From assembly GCA_963707445.1 (NCBI GenBank), contig CAVPPW010000050.1, positions 124,001-188,000 of the forward strand: a DNA stretch of 64,000 bases, written 5' to 3'. Origin of the DNA: JALORV01 sp963707445. GTDB taxonomy: Bacteria > Pseudomonadota > Gammaproteobacteria > Burkholderiales > Burkholderiaceae_F. Of the stretch, positions 27,260 to 36,821 are shown piece by piece (the stretch's first letter is position 1; every line of letters begins with the position of its first letter). The translations under genes were made by a program, and so were the position numbers. The notes beneath the pieces were generated by a model. That model was not told the origin of the DNA and did not search any database. It was given only the letters and a program-made list of their open reading frames with translations.

Positions 27260-28576
27260 ATGACCATGAATCCGATCAAAGTCGGCCTGCTCGGGCTGGG
27301 CACCGTCGGCCGCGGAACCTGCAGCGTCCTGCGGCGCAACCAGCATGAGATCACGCGACGCGCCGGCCGCGGCATCGAGATCGCCGCGGTGGCGGTGCGT
27401 GACGCCGCCAAGGCGCGGGCATTCCTCGGCGGCGAGCTGCCGATCTCGACCCAACCGCTCGACGTCGTCCGGCATCCGGACATCGACATCGTCGTCGAGT
27501 TGATCGGCGGCTACGAGCCGGCGCGCGCGCTGGTGCTCGAGGCGATCGGCCTGGGCAAGCACGTGATCACCGCGAACAAGGCGCTGCTGGCGCGGCACGG
27601 CAACGAGATCTTCGAGGCCGCGCGCGCGCGCGGCGTGATGGTGGCATTCGAGGCGGCCGTTGGCGGCGGCATCCCGATCATCAAGGCGCTGCGCGAGGGC
27701 CTGACCGCCAATCGGATCGAATGGCTGGCGGGCATCATCAACGGCACCAGCAATTTCATCCTGTCCGAGATGCGGGCGCGCGGCGACTCCTTCGGTGCGG
27801 TGCTGGCCGAAGCGCAGCGCCTGGGCTATGCCGAGGCCGATCCGACCTTCGACATCGAAGGCGTCGACGCCGCCCACAAGCTCACGTTGCTGGCGGCGAT
27901 CGCCTTCGGCGTGCCGATCAACTTCGACGCGGCGTATACCGAAGGTATCGCGCGCCTGGCGGCGGCGGACATCCGCTACGCGGAGCAACTCGGCTACCGC
28001 ATCAAGCTGCTCGGCATCGCCAAGCGCAAGGCAAGCGGCATCGAGCTGCGCGTGCATCCGACGCTGGTGCCGATGCAACGCCTGATCGCCAGCGTCGAAG
28101 GCGCGATGAACGCGGTGCTCGTCAAGGGCGACGCGGTCGGAACGACGCTTTACTACGGGCCGGGCGCAGGTTCGGAGCCGACTGCTTCCGCGGTGATCGC
28201 CGACCTGGTCGACGTGACGCGCATGCACACCGCGGATCCGGAGAACCACGTGCCGCACCTCGCGTTCCAGGCCGATGCGATGGCCGCCGTGCCGTGGTTG
28301 TCGATCGAGGACACCGTGACCTCGTACTATTTCCGCATGCGCGTGGCCGACCAGCCGGGCGTGCTGGCCGACATCACGCGCATCCTCGCCGACGGGCGCA
28401 TCTCGATCGACGCGATGTTCCAGCGCGAACCGTCCGAAGGCGAGAACCAGACCGACATCATCATGCTGACGCACGATGCCGTCGAGCGCGACGTGAATGC
28501 CGCCATCCGCCGCATCGAGGCGCTACCGACGGTGCTGGCGCCGGTGATCCGCATTCGCCAGGAAGAGCTGCTCTAG
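27260..28576 (+). CDS. hom: Homoserine dehydrogenase
   Basis: Hom reduces aspartate semialdehyde to homoserine in threonine and methionine synthesis. The 438-residue protein has an N-terminal Rossmann fold (VGLLGLGTVGRGTCSVL), the catalytic segment INGTSNFILSEM and EADPTFDIEGVDAAHKLTLL, and a C-terminal ACT domain (YYFRMRVADQPGVLADITRI) that gives feedback control by threonine. The ATG at 27260 and the ATG at 27266 are both possible. Its TAG stop overlaps the thrC GTG. The frame is intact. Confidence 0.96.
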   Translation: MTMNPIKVGLLGLGTVGRGTCSVLRRNQHEITRRAGRGIEIAAVAVRDAAKARAFLGGELPISTQPLDVVRHPDIDIVVELIGGYEPARALVLEAIGLGKHVITANKALLARHGNEIFEAARARGVMVAFEAAVGGGIPIIKALREGLTANRIEWLAGIINGTSNFILSEMRARGDSFGAVLAEAQRLGYAEADPTFDIEGVDAAHKLTLLAAIAFGVPINFDAAYTEGIARLAAADIRYAEQLGYRIKLLGIAKRKASGIELRVHPTLVPMQRLIASVEGAMNAVLVKGDAVGTTLYYGPGAGSEPTASAVIADLVDVTRMHTADPENHVPHLAFQADAMAAVPWLSIEDTVTSYYFRMRVADQPGVLADITRILADGRISIDAMFQREPSEGENQTDIIMLTHDAVERDVNAAIRRIEALPTVLAPVIRIRQEELL

Positions 28577-30018
28577 TGGCCGAGCGCCTCGCGTACGTCT
28601 CGACGCGCGGGCGCGCGCCTGAACGCGGCTTCACGGATATCCTGCTCTCCGGGCTGGCCGACGACGGCGGGCTCTACGTGCCGGCGCACTATCCGCAGGT
28701 CTCCGTCGAGCAGTTGCAGTCCTGGCGCGGGCTTTCGTATGCGGAGCTCGCGACCGAGATCATCGCGCGCTACGCGACCGATGTGCCGCGCGCGCGCCTC
28801 GCCGAACTGTGCCGGACGACGTACAGCGCGCAGGTGTACGCGAACGCCCGCGACGGCAGCAACGCGGACGACATCACGCCGCTGCGCTGGCTCGAGCCCG
28901 GTTTCGCCCTGCTCGAACTGTCGAACGGACCGACGCTGGCATTCAAGGACATCGCGATGCAGTTGCTGGGCGCGCTGTTCGAGTTCGTGCTGCGCGAACG
29001 CGGTGTCCGGCTCAACGTCCTCGGTGCAACTTCCGGCGATACCGGCTCCGCGGCCGAATACGCGTTGCGCGGAAGGGCCGGCATTCAGGTCTTCATGCTG
29101 TCGCCGCAGGGGCGGATGAGCGCCTTTCAGCGGGCGCAGATGTATTCGTTGCAGGACGCGAACATCCACAACCTGGCGGTGGCCGGCACCTTCGACGACT
29201 GCCAGGATCTGGTCAAGGCCGTATCGAGTGATCTCGAGTTCAAGGCGCGCTGGAACGTCGGCAGCGTCAATTCGATCAACTGGGGCCGGATCGTCGCGCA
29301 GGTGGTCTACTACTTCCGTGCCTATCTCGCTGCGACTTCGGAGGCGGGGCAACGGGTCTCGTTTGCGGTGCCGTCCGGCAACTTCGGCAACATCCTGTCG
29401 GGGTGGATCGCCCGCAAAATGGGCCTGCCGATCGACAAGCTGGTGCTCGCCACCAACGAGAACGACGTTCTCGACGAGTTCTTCCGCACCGGTCGTTATC
29501 GCGTGCGCGGCAGCAGCGAGACTCATGCCACCAGCAGCCCGTCGATGGACATCAGCAAGGCCTCCAATTTCGAGCGCTGGATGTTCGATATCGTCGGCCG
29601 CGATCCGGACATCGTGCGCGAGCTCTGGTGGGAGATCGACACGCGTGGCCAGTTTCACCTGGCCGGCACGCCCTTCCACGAAGCGGTGCGGCGCAGTGAC
29701 GTCGAGTCTGGGCGCAGCACGCACGTCGACCGGCTGCGGACGATCAGGACCGTCGAGCAGCGCTACGGCGTGGTCGTCGATCCGCACACAGCCGACGGCA
29801 TCAAGGTCGCGCTCGAACACCGGGATCCCGCAGTCCCGATGATCTGTCTCGAGACCGCACTGCCGGCGAAGTTTTCGGAGACGATCATCGAAGCGCTCGG
29901 GCGCGCGCCGGAGCGTCCGAGCGCTTTCGCCGGTATCGAGTCGCTGCCGCAGCGCTACGAGCGCATCGCCGCCGATGTCGACGCGGTCAAGGCCCGCATT
30001 GCTGCCGTTGGCGGCTGA
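28576..30018 (+). CDS. thrC: Threonine synthase
   Basis: ThrC is the PLP enzyme converting O-phosphohomoserine to threonine. The 480-residue protein is the long type, with GLADDGGLYVPAHYP at the start, the PLP lysine in GPTLAFKDIAMQLLG near residue 125, the phosphate-binding LGATSGDTGSAAE and VPSGNFGNILSGW. The GTG start at 28576 shares a base with the hom stop, so hom and thrC are translationally coupled. The frame is intact. Confidence 0.96.
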   Translation: MAERLAYVSTRGRAPERGFTDILLSGLADDGGLYVPAHYPQVSVEQLQSWRGLSYAELATEIIARYATDVPRARLAELCRTTYSAQVYANARDGSNADDITPLRWLEPGFALLELSNGPTLAFKDIAMQLLGALFEFVLRERGVRLNVLGATSGDTGSAAEYALRGRAGIQVFMLSPQGRMSAFQRAQMYSLQDANIHNLAVAGTFDDCQDLVKAVSSDLEFKARWNVGSVNSINWGRIVAQVVYYFRAYLAATSEAGQRVSFAVPSGNFGNILSGWIARKMGLPIDKLVLATNENDVLDEFFRTGRYRVRGSSETHATSSPSMDISKASNFERWMFDIVGRDPDIVRELWWEIDTRGQFHLAGTPFHEAVRRSDVESGRSTHVDRLRTIRTVEQRYGVVVDPHTADGIKVALEHRDPAVPMICLETALPAKFSETIIEALGRAPERPSAFAGIESLPQRYERIAADVDAVKARIAAVGG

Positions 30019-30025
30019 TCGGCCG

Positions 30026-30520
30026 ATGAAGGCGATCGGGATCATCGGCTATTCGAACAGCGGCAAGACAACGCTGATCGAGCGCCTGATTCCGCTGTTC
30101 CGCCAGCGCGGCCTGGCCGTGTCCGCGATCAAGAATGCGCACCACGGCTTCGACATGGATCGCCAAGGCAAGGATTCATACCGCTATCGCGATGCGGGCG
30201 CGGGGCAGGTGCTGATCGCGACCGCTTTGCGCTGGGCACTGCTGACCGAGACACCGCAGCGGCCGGCGAGCCTCGAGGAACTGCTGGCGCTGTTGGCGCC
30301 CTGCCACCTCGTCATCGTCGAGGGGTTCAAGAGTGAAGGGCACGTGCCGCGCATCGAAGTGCGCCGTATCGGGCAGGTCGAACCGCCGCTGTTTCCGCAC
30401 GACCCGAACGTGATTGCAGTCGCTGCGGATCACGCGATCGAGGCGGCGCTGCCGGTACTGGACCTGAATGCGCCGGCTAAGATCGCTGAGTTCATTTCGA
30501 TGCGCCTGGGACTCGTCTGA
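30026..30520 (+). CDS. mobB: Molybdopterin-guanine dinucleotide synthesis adaptor MobB
   Basis: MobB is a GTP-binding protein that assists MobA in adding GMP to molybdopterin. The 164-residue protein has a P-loop IIGYSNSGKTTLIERL, the conserved AIKNAHHGFDMDRQGKDSYR and DLVIVEGFK-like text (HLVIVEGFKSEGHVPRIEV). The ATG at 30026 is 7 bases after thrC. Its stop overlaps the moeA start as TGATG. Confidence 0.92.
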   Translation: MKAIGIIGYSNSGKTTLIERLIPLFRQRGLAVSAIKNAHHGFDMDRQGKDSYRYRDAGAGQVLIATALRWALLTETPQRPASLEELLALLAPCHLVIVEGFKSEGHVPRIEVRRIGQVEPPLFPHDPNVIAVAADHAIEAALPVLDLNAPAKIAEFISMRLGLV

Positions 30521-31716
30521 TGCTTGCGGTCGAAGACGCGCTGGCGCGCATGCTGAGCCGCGCCGATCCCGTCGGTGTCGAATCCGTCGACACCCTCGTT
30601 GCCCATGGCCGAGTGCTGGCCGCGGACGTGCTCTCTCCGCTCGATGTGCCGCCGCTGGACAATTCTCAGATGGACGGTTACGCGGTGCGCACAGTCGACG
30701 TCCCGGCCGCCGGGACAACACTGCGCGTGAGCCAGCGCATAGCTGCCGGACATCCCGGTGCTCCGCTCGAACCCGGCACCGCCGCGCGCATCTTCACAGG
30801 CGCGCCGGTGCCGCCCGGTGCCGATGCCATCGTCATGCAGGAACTCGCGGTGGCGCAGGGCGACCGCGTCACGCTGCAGGAAGTGCCGCGCCGCGGCGCC
30901 TGGATCCGGCGCGCGGGCCTCGACGTCACTGCAGGTGATGTCGTCGTTGCCGCCGGTACGCGTCTGGGCGCGCAGCATGCAGGGCTGATCGCTGCGGTCG
31001 GCGCTGCGCGCGTCACGGTGCACCGGCGGTTGCGGGTCGCGGTGTTCTTTACCGGCGACGAACTGGCCATGCCGGGCGAAGTGCTGGCGCCGGGAAGAAT
31101 CTACAACTCCAATCGCTTCGTGTTGCGGGCGCTGCTGCAGCAGCTCGGCTGCGAGGTGACCGATCTCGGCATCGTCCCAGACGACCGTGCTCGCACACGG
31201 GCCGCGTTCGCGGCCGCGGCAGCGACGGCCGATCTGATCATTACCTCGGGCGGAGTTTCGGTCGGCGAGGAAGACCATGTGAAGCCGGCAGTCGAAGCCG
31301 AAGGCGCGCTCGAACTGTGGCAGATCGCGATGAAGCCGGGCAAACCGGTCGCGTTCGGTCGTGTGCGCGAAGTGCCCTTCATCGGCCTGCCGGGCAATCC
31401 CGTGTCGAGCTTCGTCACCTTCCTGCTGTTCGCGCGGCCGTTCGTTTTGAAGTGCCAGGGCGTACGCGAAGTCGACCCGCCTGCGTACACACTGCGCGCC
31501 GACTTCGACTGGCCGAAGCCAGACCGGCGCCGCGAGTTCCTGCGCGTGCGGCGCAACGAGCAGCAGGGCCTGGATCTGTATCCGACCCAGAACTCGGCGG
31601 TGCTCACGTCGACCGTCTGGGCCGACGGCCTCGCCGACATCCCCGCGGACAGCACGGTTGCGCGCGGCGACGTCGTGCGCTATCTGTCGTTTGCCGATCT
31701 GCTGAACTCGCGATGA
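30520..31716 (+). CDS. moeA: Molybdopterin molybdenumtransferase MoeA
   Basis: MoeA inserts molybdate into adenylylated molybdopterin. The 398-residue protein shows PPLDNSQMDGYAVR, ARIFTGAPVPPGADAIVMQE, the catalytic-domain SGGVSVGEEDHVK, and PVAFGRV with GLPGNPVSSFVTF, followed by the C-terminal beta domain. The frame is intact. It lies in mobB-moeA-moaD-moaE with overlapping ends throughout, so these should be translated together. Confidence 0.95.
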   Translation: MLAVEDALARMLSRADPVGVESVDTLVAHGRVLAADVLSPLDVPPLDNSQMDGYAVRTVDVPAAGTTLRVSQRIAAGHPGAPLEPGTAARIFTGAPVPPGADAIVMQELAVAQGDRVTLQEVPRRGAWIRRAGLDVTAGDVVVAAGTRLGAQHAGLIAAVGAARVTVHRRLRVAVFFTGDELAMPGEVLAPGRIYNSNRFVLRALLQQLGCEVTDLGIVPDDRARTRAAFAAAAATADLIITSGGVSVGEEDHVKPAVEAEGALELWQIAMKPGKPVAFGRVREVPFIGLPGNPVSSFVTFLLFARPFVLKCQGVREVDPPAYTLRADFDWPKPDRRREFLRVRRNEQQGLDLYPTQNSAVLTSTVWADGLADIPADSTVARGDVVRYLSFADLLNSR

Positions 31717-31970
31717 ACCTGACGATCCTGTATTTCGCCGCCTTGCGCGAACGCGTCGGCCTCGCACGCGAGGTCTGTGACGTGCCGCCCGGCATCACGA
31801 CGGTGGCCGCGTTGAAGGACTGGATCGTCGCGCGTGGGGCGCCGTGGTCGGAGGCGTTTGGCGATATTCCGCGCGTGCGTGCCGCGGTCAACCAGACGAT
31901 GGCTGGGCCCGAGACCGCGCTGTCCGAGCGCGCCGAAGTCGCGTTCTTTCCGCCTGTGACCGGGGGCTGA
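31713..31970 (+). CDS. moaD: Molybdopterin synthase small subunit MoaD
   Basis: The 85-residue ubiquitin-like protein carries sulfur as a C-terminal thiocarboxylate for molybdopterin formation. The protein starts MNLTILYFAALRERVG and ends FFPPVTGG, with the essential terminal Gly-Gly. The ATG at 31713 overlaps the moeA stop by 4 bases. moaE follows after 2 bases. Confidence 0.94.
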   Translation: MNLTILYFAALRERVGLAREVCDVPPGITTVAALKDWIVARGAPWSEAFGDIPRVRAAVNQTMAGPETALSERAEVAFFPPVTGG

Positions 31971-31972
31971 GC

Positions 31973-32431
31973 GTGATCCGGATTCAGCGCGAGCCCTTCG
32001 ACGTCGGTGCGGAAGTCGAGCGACTGCGGGCCAGCGATCCGCGCGTCGGCGCCGTCGCCTGCTTCATCGGCGTCGTGCGCGATCTCAATGACGGCGAGCG
32101 CATCGCCACGATGAGCCTCGAGCACTATCCGGGCATGACCGAGAAGGCACTCGAGGACATCGTCGCGCAGGCGCGTGGCCGCTGGGAGCTCTACGACGTG
32201 CTCGTCGTGCATCGCGTCGGCGAACTGCGGCCTACGGACCCGATCGTGCTCGTGGTCGTGACGAGCGCACATCGGGGCGACGCTTTTGCGGCCTGCGAGT
32301 TCGTGATGGACTATCTGAAAACCGAAGCGCCGTTCTGGAAGAAGGAAGCGACGCCGACCGGCTCGCGCTGGGTCGACGCACGTGACAGTGACGACGCTGC
32401 GCGCGCCCGTTGGGAGACCGAAGCAAAGTGA
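31973..32431 (+). CDS. moaE: Molybdopterin synthase catalytic subunit MoaE
   Basis: MoaE transfers two sulfurs from MoaD to precursor Z. The 152-residue protein contains GAVACFIGVVRDLNDGE, LEHYPGMTEKAL, HRVGELRPTDPIV and the catalytic lysine segment YLKTEAPFWKKE. The GTG start at 31973 directly follows moaD. The stop TGA shares its last base with the crcB ATG. Confidence 0.94.
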   Translation: MIRIQREPFDVGAEVERLRASDPRVGAVACFIGVVRDLNDGERIATMSLEHYPGMTEKALEDIVAQARGRWELYDVLVVHRVGELRPTDPIVLVVVTSAHRGDAFAACEFVMDYLKTEAPFWKKEATPTGSRWVDARDSDDAARARWETEAK

Positions 32432-32826
32432 TGACGCGCGACGGTTCGCTGCCATCGGTGCTTGCGGCCGTGGCGTTCGGGGCAGTGCTCGGCGCTTGGC
32501 TGCGCTGGGCGCTGTCGTACTGGCTGAATCCGCGCGTGGTGCATCTGCCGCTCGGCACGCTCGCCTCGAACCTGCTGGGAGGCTACGTCATCGGAGTCGC
32601 CGTCGCGGCGTTCGCGGCGCATCCGTCGGTGCCGCCGTTCTGGCGGCTGCTGCTGATTACGGGCTTTCTCGGCGGGCTGACGACGTTTTCGACGTTCTCG
32701 GCCGAGAGCGTCGTGCTGCTGCAAGGCGAGCAATGGCGGGCTGCGCTGGTGCACGTGCTTGCGCATCTTGGGGGTTCGCTTGTCGCGACGATCGCCGGCA
32801 TCGCGACATTCCGTGCGCTGGGTTAG
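32431..32826 (+). CDS. crcB: Fluoride ion channel CrcB/Fluc
   Basis: The 131-residue protein has four membrane helices and the Fluc signature residues: GAVLGAWLRWALSYWL, LGTLASNLLGGYVIG with the conserved Asn, and GFLGGLTTFSTFSAE. Dimers of this family export fluoride across the inner membrane. Its start overlaps the moaE stop (TGATG). It ends the plus-strand run and converges on tamB. No fluoride riboswitch is visible, as expected for an internal operon gene. Confidence 0.92.
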   Translation: MTRDGSLPSVLAAVAFGAVLGAWLRWALSYWLNPRVVHLPLGTLASNLLGGYVIGVAVAAFAAHPSVPPFWRLLLITGFLGGLTTFSTFSAESVVLLQGEQWRAALVHVLAHLGGSLVATIAGIATFRALG

Positions 32827-32866
32827 GGGTGACGCGATCGCGCAGCCGGCTTGAGCCGAGGCCGTA

Positions 32867-35800
32867 TCAGTCGAAGGCCAGCGAGTACACGAGGTCGAGG
32901 GCGTTGGTGCTGCCGGCGCGCGCGATGACCGACAGTTGACGCGTCAGCCGGTACTGGAGTGCGACGAAGTATTCCGCACCGCTCAGTGCCTGCTCGAATG
33001 AAAGATAAAGATCGTCGTTGATGCGCTTGCCGACAGCCACGAAGTCCGCGGCGGCGGAGTTCGACGACGACACGCCACTGCTGCGCAGCCGTCCCGCCAC
33101 GGTCTCGCGCGGCAGCAGCGACGCGCCGCTCTGGCCCGGCTGAAGGGTGATCTGGTCGACCCCAAGACTGCGCATCAAGCTCGATGACGCACTGTCGATC
33201 TGGCCTGCAAACAGCGCCGAGGCCGCCGCCGACAGCATCGCGCGGTCGTTGCCGTCGTTGGCGCCGGGAGGACGGCCGAGCACGAGCCAGTTCAGCTTCT
33301 CGGTGTCGGACATCGATGGGTCGGAGTACAGCCGCACAATCGGTCGCTGCGCGGTGCCGCTCAATGCAACCCCGACTTCGACCGGCAGTCCCGCTCGCAC
33401 CGCGAGCACGTTGAGCGCGGGGTTGTCCATCGGACCCTGGAACGTGACGATGCCGCGCTGGATCTGCAGACGCTGCCCATAGCCGGCGTAAGCGCCGTCG
33501 ACCGTGCGCACGCTGCCTTCACCGCGCAGCTGCGACGGCCGGCCCCTGACGTTGATGGCGCCGGCCAGCCGGGCATCCAGCCCGGCGCCCTCGATGTAGA
33601 AGCGCGGGCCGAGATCGCCCTGCACATCGAGCGTCACGTCGACGGGAGCGCGCTCGCTCGGCTTGACGTCTTCGCCCGGCCGCCTGACGACGACATCGTT
33701 CGGAAGCACGCGGCCGCCGCGCAATGTGTTGAAGTTGATGTAGGCGCCGTCGACCGCCAGCTTGGCGTAGAGATCGGCGCGGTCGGGCGTCAGTGTGATA
33801 CCTGCGTCGCCGGAAACCACCATCCATCGGTCAGCGCGTTGCAGAATCGGCAGTTGGGTTGCTTTCACGCCAATGCTGCCTGTGAGCGATCGCAGCGCGA
33901 TGCGTCCGACCGCCTTGACATCGAAGGGCCGATCCGAGACGAGACCTTCGAGTGCTCGCCGGTCGCCGGGCGCCACGCGCGGCGTTCCCGAGAACATCAG
34001 CTCGTTGATGACGAGCACGCCATCGTCGAGCTCTGCGTCGAGCCTGCCGTTTTCCAGGCGCACCGCCTGGTCGACCCAGGCCAGGCGCAGCGCATCGCCG
34101 CGCATTGTGCCGATCGATGTCGGATCGGCCGGCGTGCCGGCGATCGTCGAGTGGATCGAGCCATTGCCGGAAAACTGCACGCTGTCGCCGATCAAGGGCC
34201 CGATCCACGAAAGGTCAGGCAGGCTTGCATCGAGCACGATCCGGAACGGACGATCCTGCGCCAGCACACGACCGCCCGGCAGTGCGGGGTCGATAAACGC
34301 ATCGACGGCCGCGTCGATGCTGCCCAGCGCGCGGCCGCGCACATAGACGTTGCCGGTCAAGCGGTTCGAAAGTACGTTCAGCGCGGCGCCGACGTCACTG
34401 ATGCCGATCGGGTTGAGTGCGTCGATCCCGCTGTAAAGATCGCCCCCGGTGCGCTCGATCACGGCGATGCCGGTGACGCTGTCGCGAAAGCTGAGTTCCC
34501 AGCGGCCGGCAAGCGTCAAGGGCACGCGGTCACCAGCGCCTGTGCGCACGACGCGACGCGGTGCGCGAGCCTGCGCGTCAAGCGCCTGCGGATGCAGGCC
34601 ATCGAAGCGGCCTGTCGTGCGCCACAGCTCCTCGGCGCGGACGAGCTCGAACTCGCTGAAGTGAGTCCCGAGTAACTGGAATTCAGCCGGCCCGAATTTC
34701 AGCTCCGCCAGGCCAAGGACCACGGGTGCCGGCTGGATCAGTTTGAGATCCAACGGTGCGCCGGCCTCGGCCAGCTGCAGCACTCCACGCCATGCGCCAT
34801 CGCGCCAGCCGCCATTGGCAGCGAGCCGCAGTGCTTGCTGGGTGCCGGTCTTGCCGCTGAGTTCGATCTGCGCGGCCGCTGTCGTGCCGCGGCCGACAAG
34901 CGACGCACTGGCCAGCGAGCGCTCGGGTCCGCCCGGCCCGCTGTGTCCGGTCACGTCGAGTGTCACGGCGAGCGGCTCGTTCGGCTGCATGCCGCCGCGG
35001 AATGTCGCACTGGCGCGGGCCACACCGTGGCCACCCGGGAATCGAAGCTCGCTCGCGGCAGCGGTGCCGTTGACGCGTACCGCGTCGATCTCGCCTGCAA
35101 GCGTCAGTTGTGCGTCCACCCGGCCAGCGAGATCCGGCAGCAACGTGGCGAGGTCGGGAACGCTGAGCTCGATCCGTAGTTCTCGATCGCTGCCCATGCC
35201 GCCTGAAGCGGTCAGACGTGCCTCACCCGACCGCACGTCGACGTCGGCGTCGAAGCGTCGATTGGCCAGCTCAAGGCGGCCCTGACCGCTGATCGGTCGG
35301 CCGGCGACGCGGCTGTCCGCGAGGGCGAAGCGCGCGCGTCCGGCCGGCTGCGGATCAAGACGACCATCGACTTCGAACGATCCATCGAGTCGCGTGTCGA
35401 CGCCGCGCGCGATCTGCGCGAGGTCGAGCGCACCGAAGGTGCCGTTGAGCCGGACCGAACGCGCGCCCGCGAGCTCGATTCGGCCACGCGCTTCGGCACG
35501 ACCATCGCCGAGGCGCAACCGTGCCTGCGCGATCTCGATCACGTTCTGCCGGAGTGACGCTTCGAAGTCCGCGCTCAGCGGCAGGCCGCGTGCGTTGCGC
35601 GCGCTGCCGCTGAATCGCTGTTCGCCATCGTGCAGGCTGTAATCGAGCGTGCCGCTGAGGTCACTCGCGACGCTACCGCTGTGCAGAGTCGCTGCATCGA
35701 TTCCGCTAAATCGCGCCTGCGCGACGACACCGCGGGCGGCGGACCAAGTGACACTGCCCTCCGCGGACCCGCGTAATCCCTCGGCACGCTCGACGTTGAA

Positions 35801-36817
35801 GGTCAGCGTTTCGTCGTCCCACGCGATGCTGCCGCGCGCCGAGCGGACCGGCAGACGATTACGGTCGATCGGTCCGGCCAGCGCATTTTCAACTGCAAAC
35901 GGGCCGGCAACGCCCCAGCGCCCATCGCTGCGCGGCGTCGGCGAAAGCGTCGTGCGTATGGTCAGCTGCATCGACTGCACGCCCTCGAGCCAGAGCGACG
36001 GATCGAGCGCGTCGATGCGGGCGTCGAGAGATTCGACCGGCACCGCAGCAAACAGGCGCAGTGTGGCTTCGACGTGCGCGCGCGCGGCCGCGTCATCGCC
36101 GGTGAGTGCGACGTGCAGACGCTCGAGCGAGCCGCTTGCATCGGCCGTCGCGCTGATGCTGCGATCCTGCACTGTTGTCGCGAGCCTCGCCTGCAGGGCT
36201 GTAGCAAACGGCGCTGTCGCATCGATGCGGCCGTGCGCCTCGATTCGCGTGCGCTCGAATTCGCCCTGAATCCGATCGATCTCGATCGTGCGCTCATCGA
36301 TACGTCCGACCAGATTGATATCGCGAAATTCTTGTGGCGTCGCATCGCGCGCGCCCAAGGTGAGCGACTCGACACGCCCCTGTCGAATCACGAGGCCAAA
36401 TGGCACGCCGATCGACTCAGGCGGCGCAGACGGCGGGCCGCCCGACACCCAGTCGATCGCCACCTTACGGGCGGCGGCGACCTCGAGATCGATCTCGCGC
36501 GATGACGCCGACCAGTGCCGAGGAACGATCGACAGCTCTTCGATGCGCACCGACCAGCGCTCGCGCCGGATCGCGATCGAGTTGGCGCGCCAGCCCTCGC
36601 GAGCCGTGCCGTCGACGCCGCTGATCGAAAGTCCGGGGACGAGCAAGCTGGCGAGTGTGGCGACCGCGCGCAGCCCCGGCGCTGTCGTCACCATCCACCA
36701 GGCGGTGCCGCTGGCGAGGATCAGTGCAAGCAGCGCCGGTCCGACGACGAGCAGCAGCGACCGGCCCCAGTGGCGGGAAGGCCGATCGCGGGGCGCGGAC
36801 TTCGGAGATTCGCTCAT
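32867..36817 (-). CDS. tamB: TamB, translocation/lipid-transport module inner-membrane component
   Basis: TamB is a very long beta-taco protein anchored in the inner membrane and spanning the periplasm. It works with TamA in outer-membrane assembly and lipid transport. The protein is about 1,316 residues from the ATG at 36817. One membrane segment lies near residues 20-42 (LLLVVGPALLALILASG), then more than 1,000 residues of repetitive beta structure, then the conserved C-terminal DUF490 domain (RLYSDPSMSDTEKLNWLVLGR, ending LDLVYSLAFD). The frame is open over 4 kb without a break. The start lies 4 bases after the tamA stop. Confidence 0.92.
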   Translation of the reverse strand: MSESPKSAPRDRPSRHWGRSLLLVVGPALLALILASGTAWWMVTTAPGLRAVATLASLLVPGLSISGVDGTAREGWRANSIAIRRERWSVRIEELSIVPRHWSASSREIDLEVAAARKVAIDWVSGGPPSAPPESIGVPFGLVIRQGRVESLTLGARDATPQEFRDINLVGRIDERTIEIDRIQGEFERTRIEAHGRIDATAPFATALQARLATTVQDRSISATADASGSLERLHVALTGDDAAARAHVEATLRLFAAVPVESLDARIDALDPSLWLEGVQSMQLTIRTTLSPTPRSDGRWGVAGPFAVENALAGPIDRNRLPVRSARGSIAWDDETLTFNVERAEGLRGSAEGSVTWSAARGVVAQARFSGIDAATLHSGSVASDLSGTLDYSLHDGEQRFSGSARNARGLPLSADFEASLRQNVIEIAQARLRLGDGRAEARGRIELAGARSVRLNGTFGALDLAQIARGVDTRLDGSFEVDGRLDPQPAGRARFALADSRVAGRPISGQGRLELANRRFDADVDVRSGEARLTASGGMGSDRELRIELSVPDLATLLPDLAGRVDAQLTLAGEIDAVRVNGTAAASELRFPGGHGVARASATFRGGMQPNEPLAVTLDVTGHSGPGGPERSLASASLVGRGTTAAAQIELSGKTGTQQALRLAANGGWRDGAWRGVLQLAEAGAPLDLKLIQPAPVVLGLAELKFGPAEFQLLGTHFSEFELVRAEELWRTTGRFDGLHPQALDAQARAPRRVVRTGAGDRVPLTLAGRWELSFRDSVTGIAVIERTGGDLYSGIDALNPIGISDVGAALNVLSNRLTGNVYVRGRALGSIDAAVDAFIDPALPGGRVLAQDRPFRIVLDASLPDLSWIGPLIGDSVQFSGNGSIHSTIAGTPADPTSIGTMRGDALRLAWVDQAVRLENGRLDAELDDGVLVINELMFSGTPRVAPGDRRALEGLVSDRPFDVKAVGRIALRSLTGSIGVKATQLPILQRADRWMVVSGDAGITLTPDRADLYAKLAVDGAYINFNTLRGGRVLPNDVVVRRPGEDVKPSERAPVDVTLDVQGDLGPRFYIEGAGLDARLAGAINVRGRPSQLRGEGSVRTVDGAYAGYGQRLQIQRGIVTFQGPMDNPALNVLAVRAGLPVEVGVALSGTAQRPIVRLYSDPSMSDTEKLNWLVLGRPPGANDGNDRAMLSAAASALFAGQIDSASSSLMRSLGVDQITLQPGQSGASLLPRETVAGRLRSSGVSSSNSAAADFVAVGKRINDDLYLSFEQALSGAEYFVALQYRLTRQLSVIARAGSTNALDLVYSLAFD

Positions 36818-36821
36818 CGGG

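Noticed and set aside
27176..27348. Extension of the alaC frame 89 bases into hom
   Set aside because: The added residues are not conserved and the overlap is too long. An indel near 27160 is more likely.
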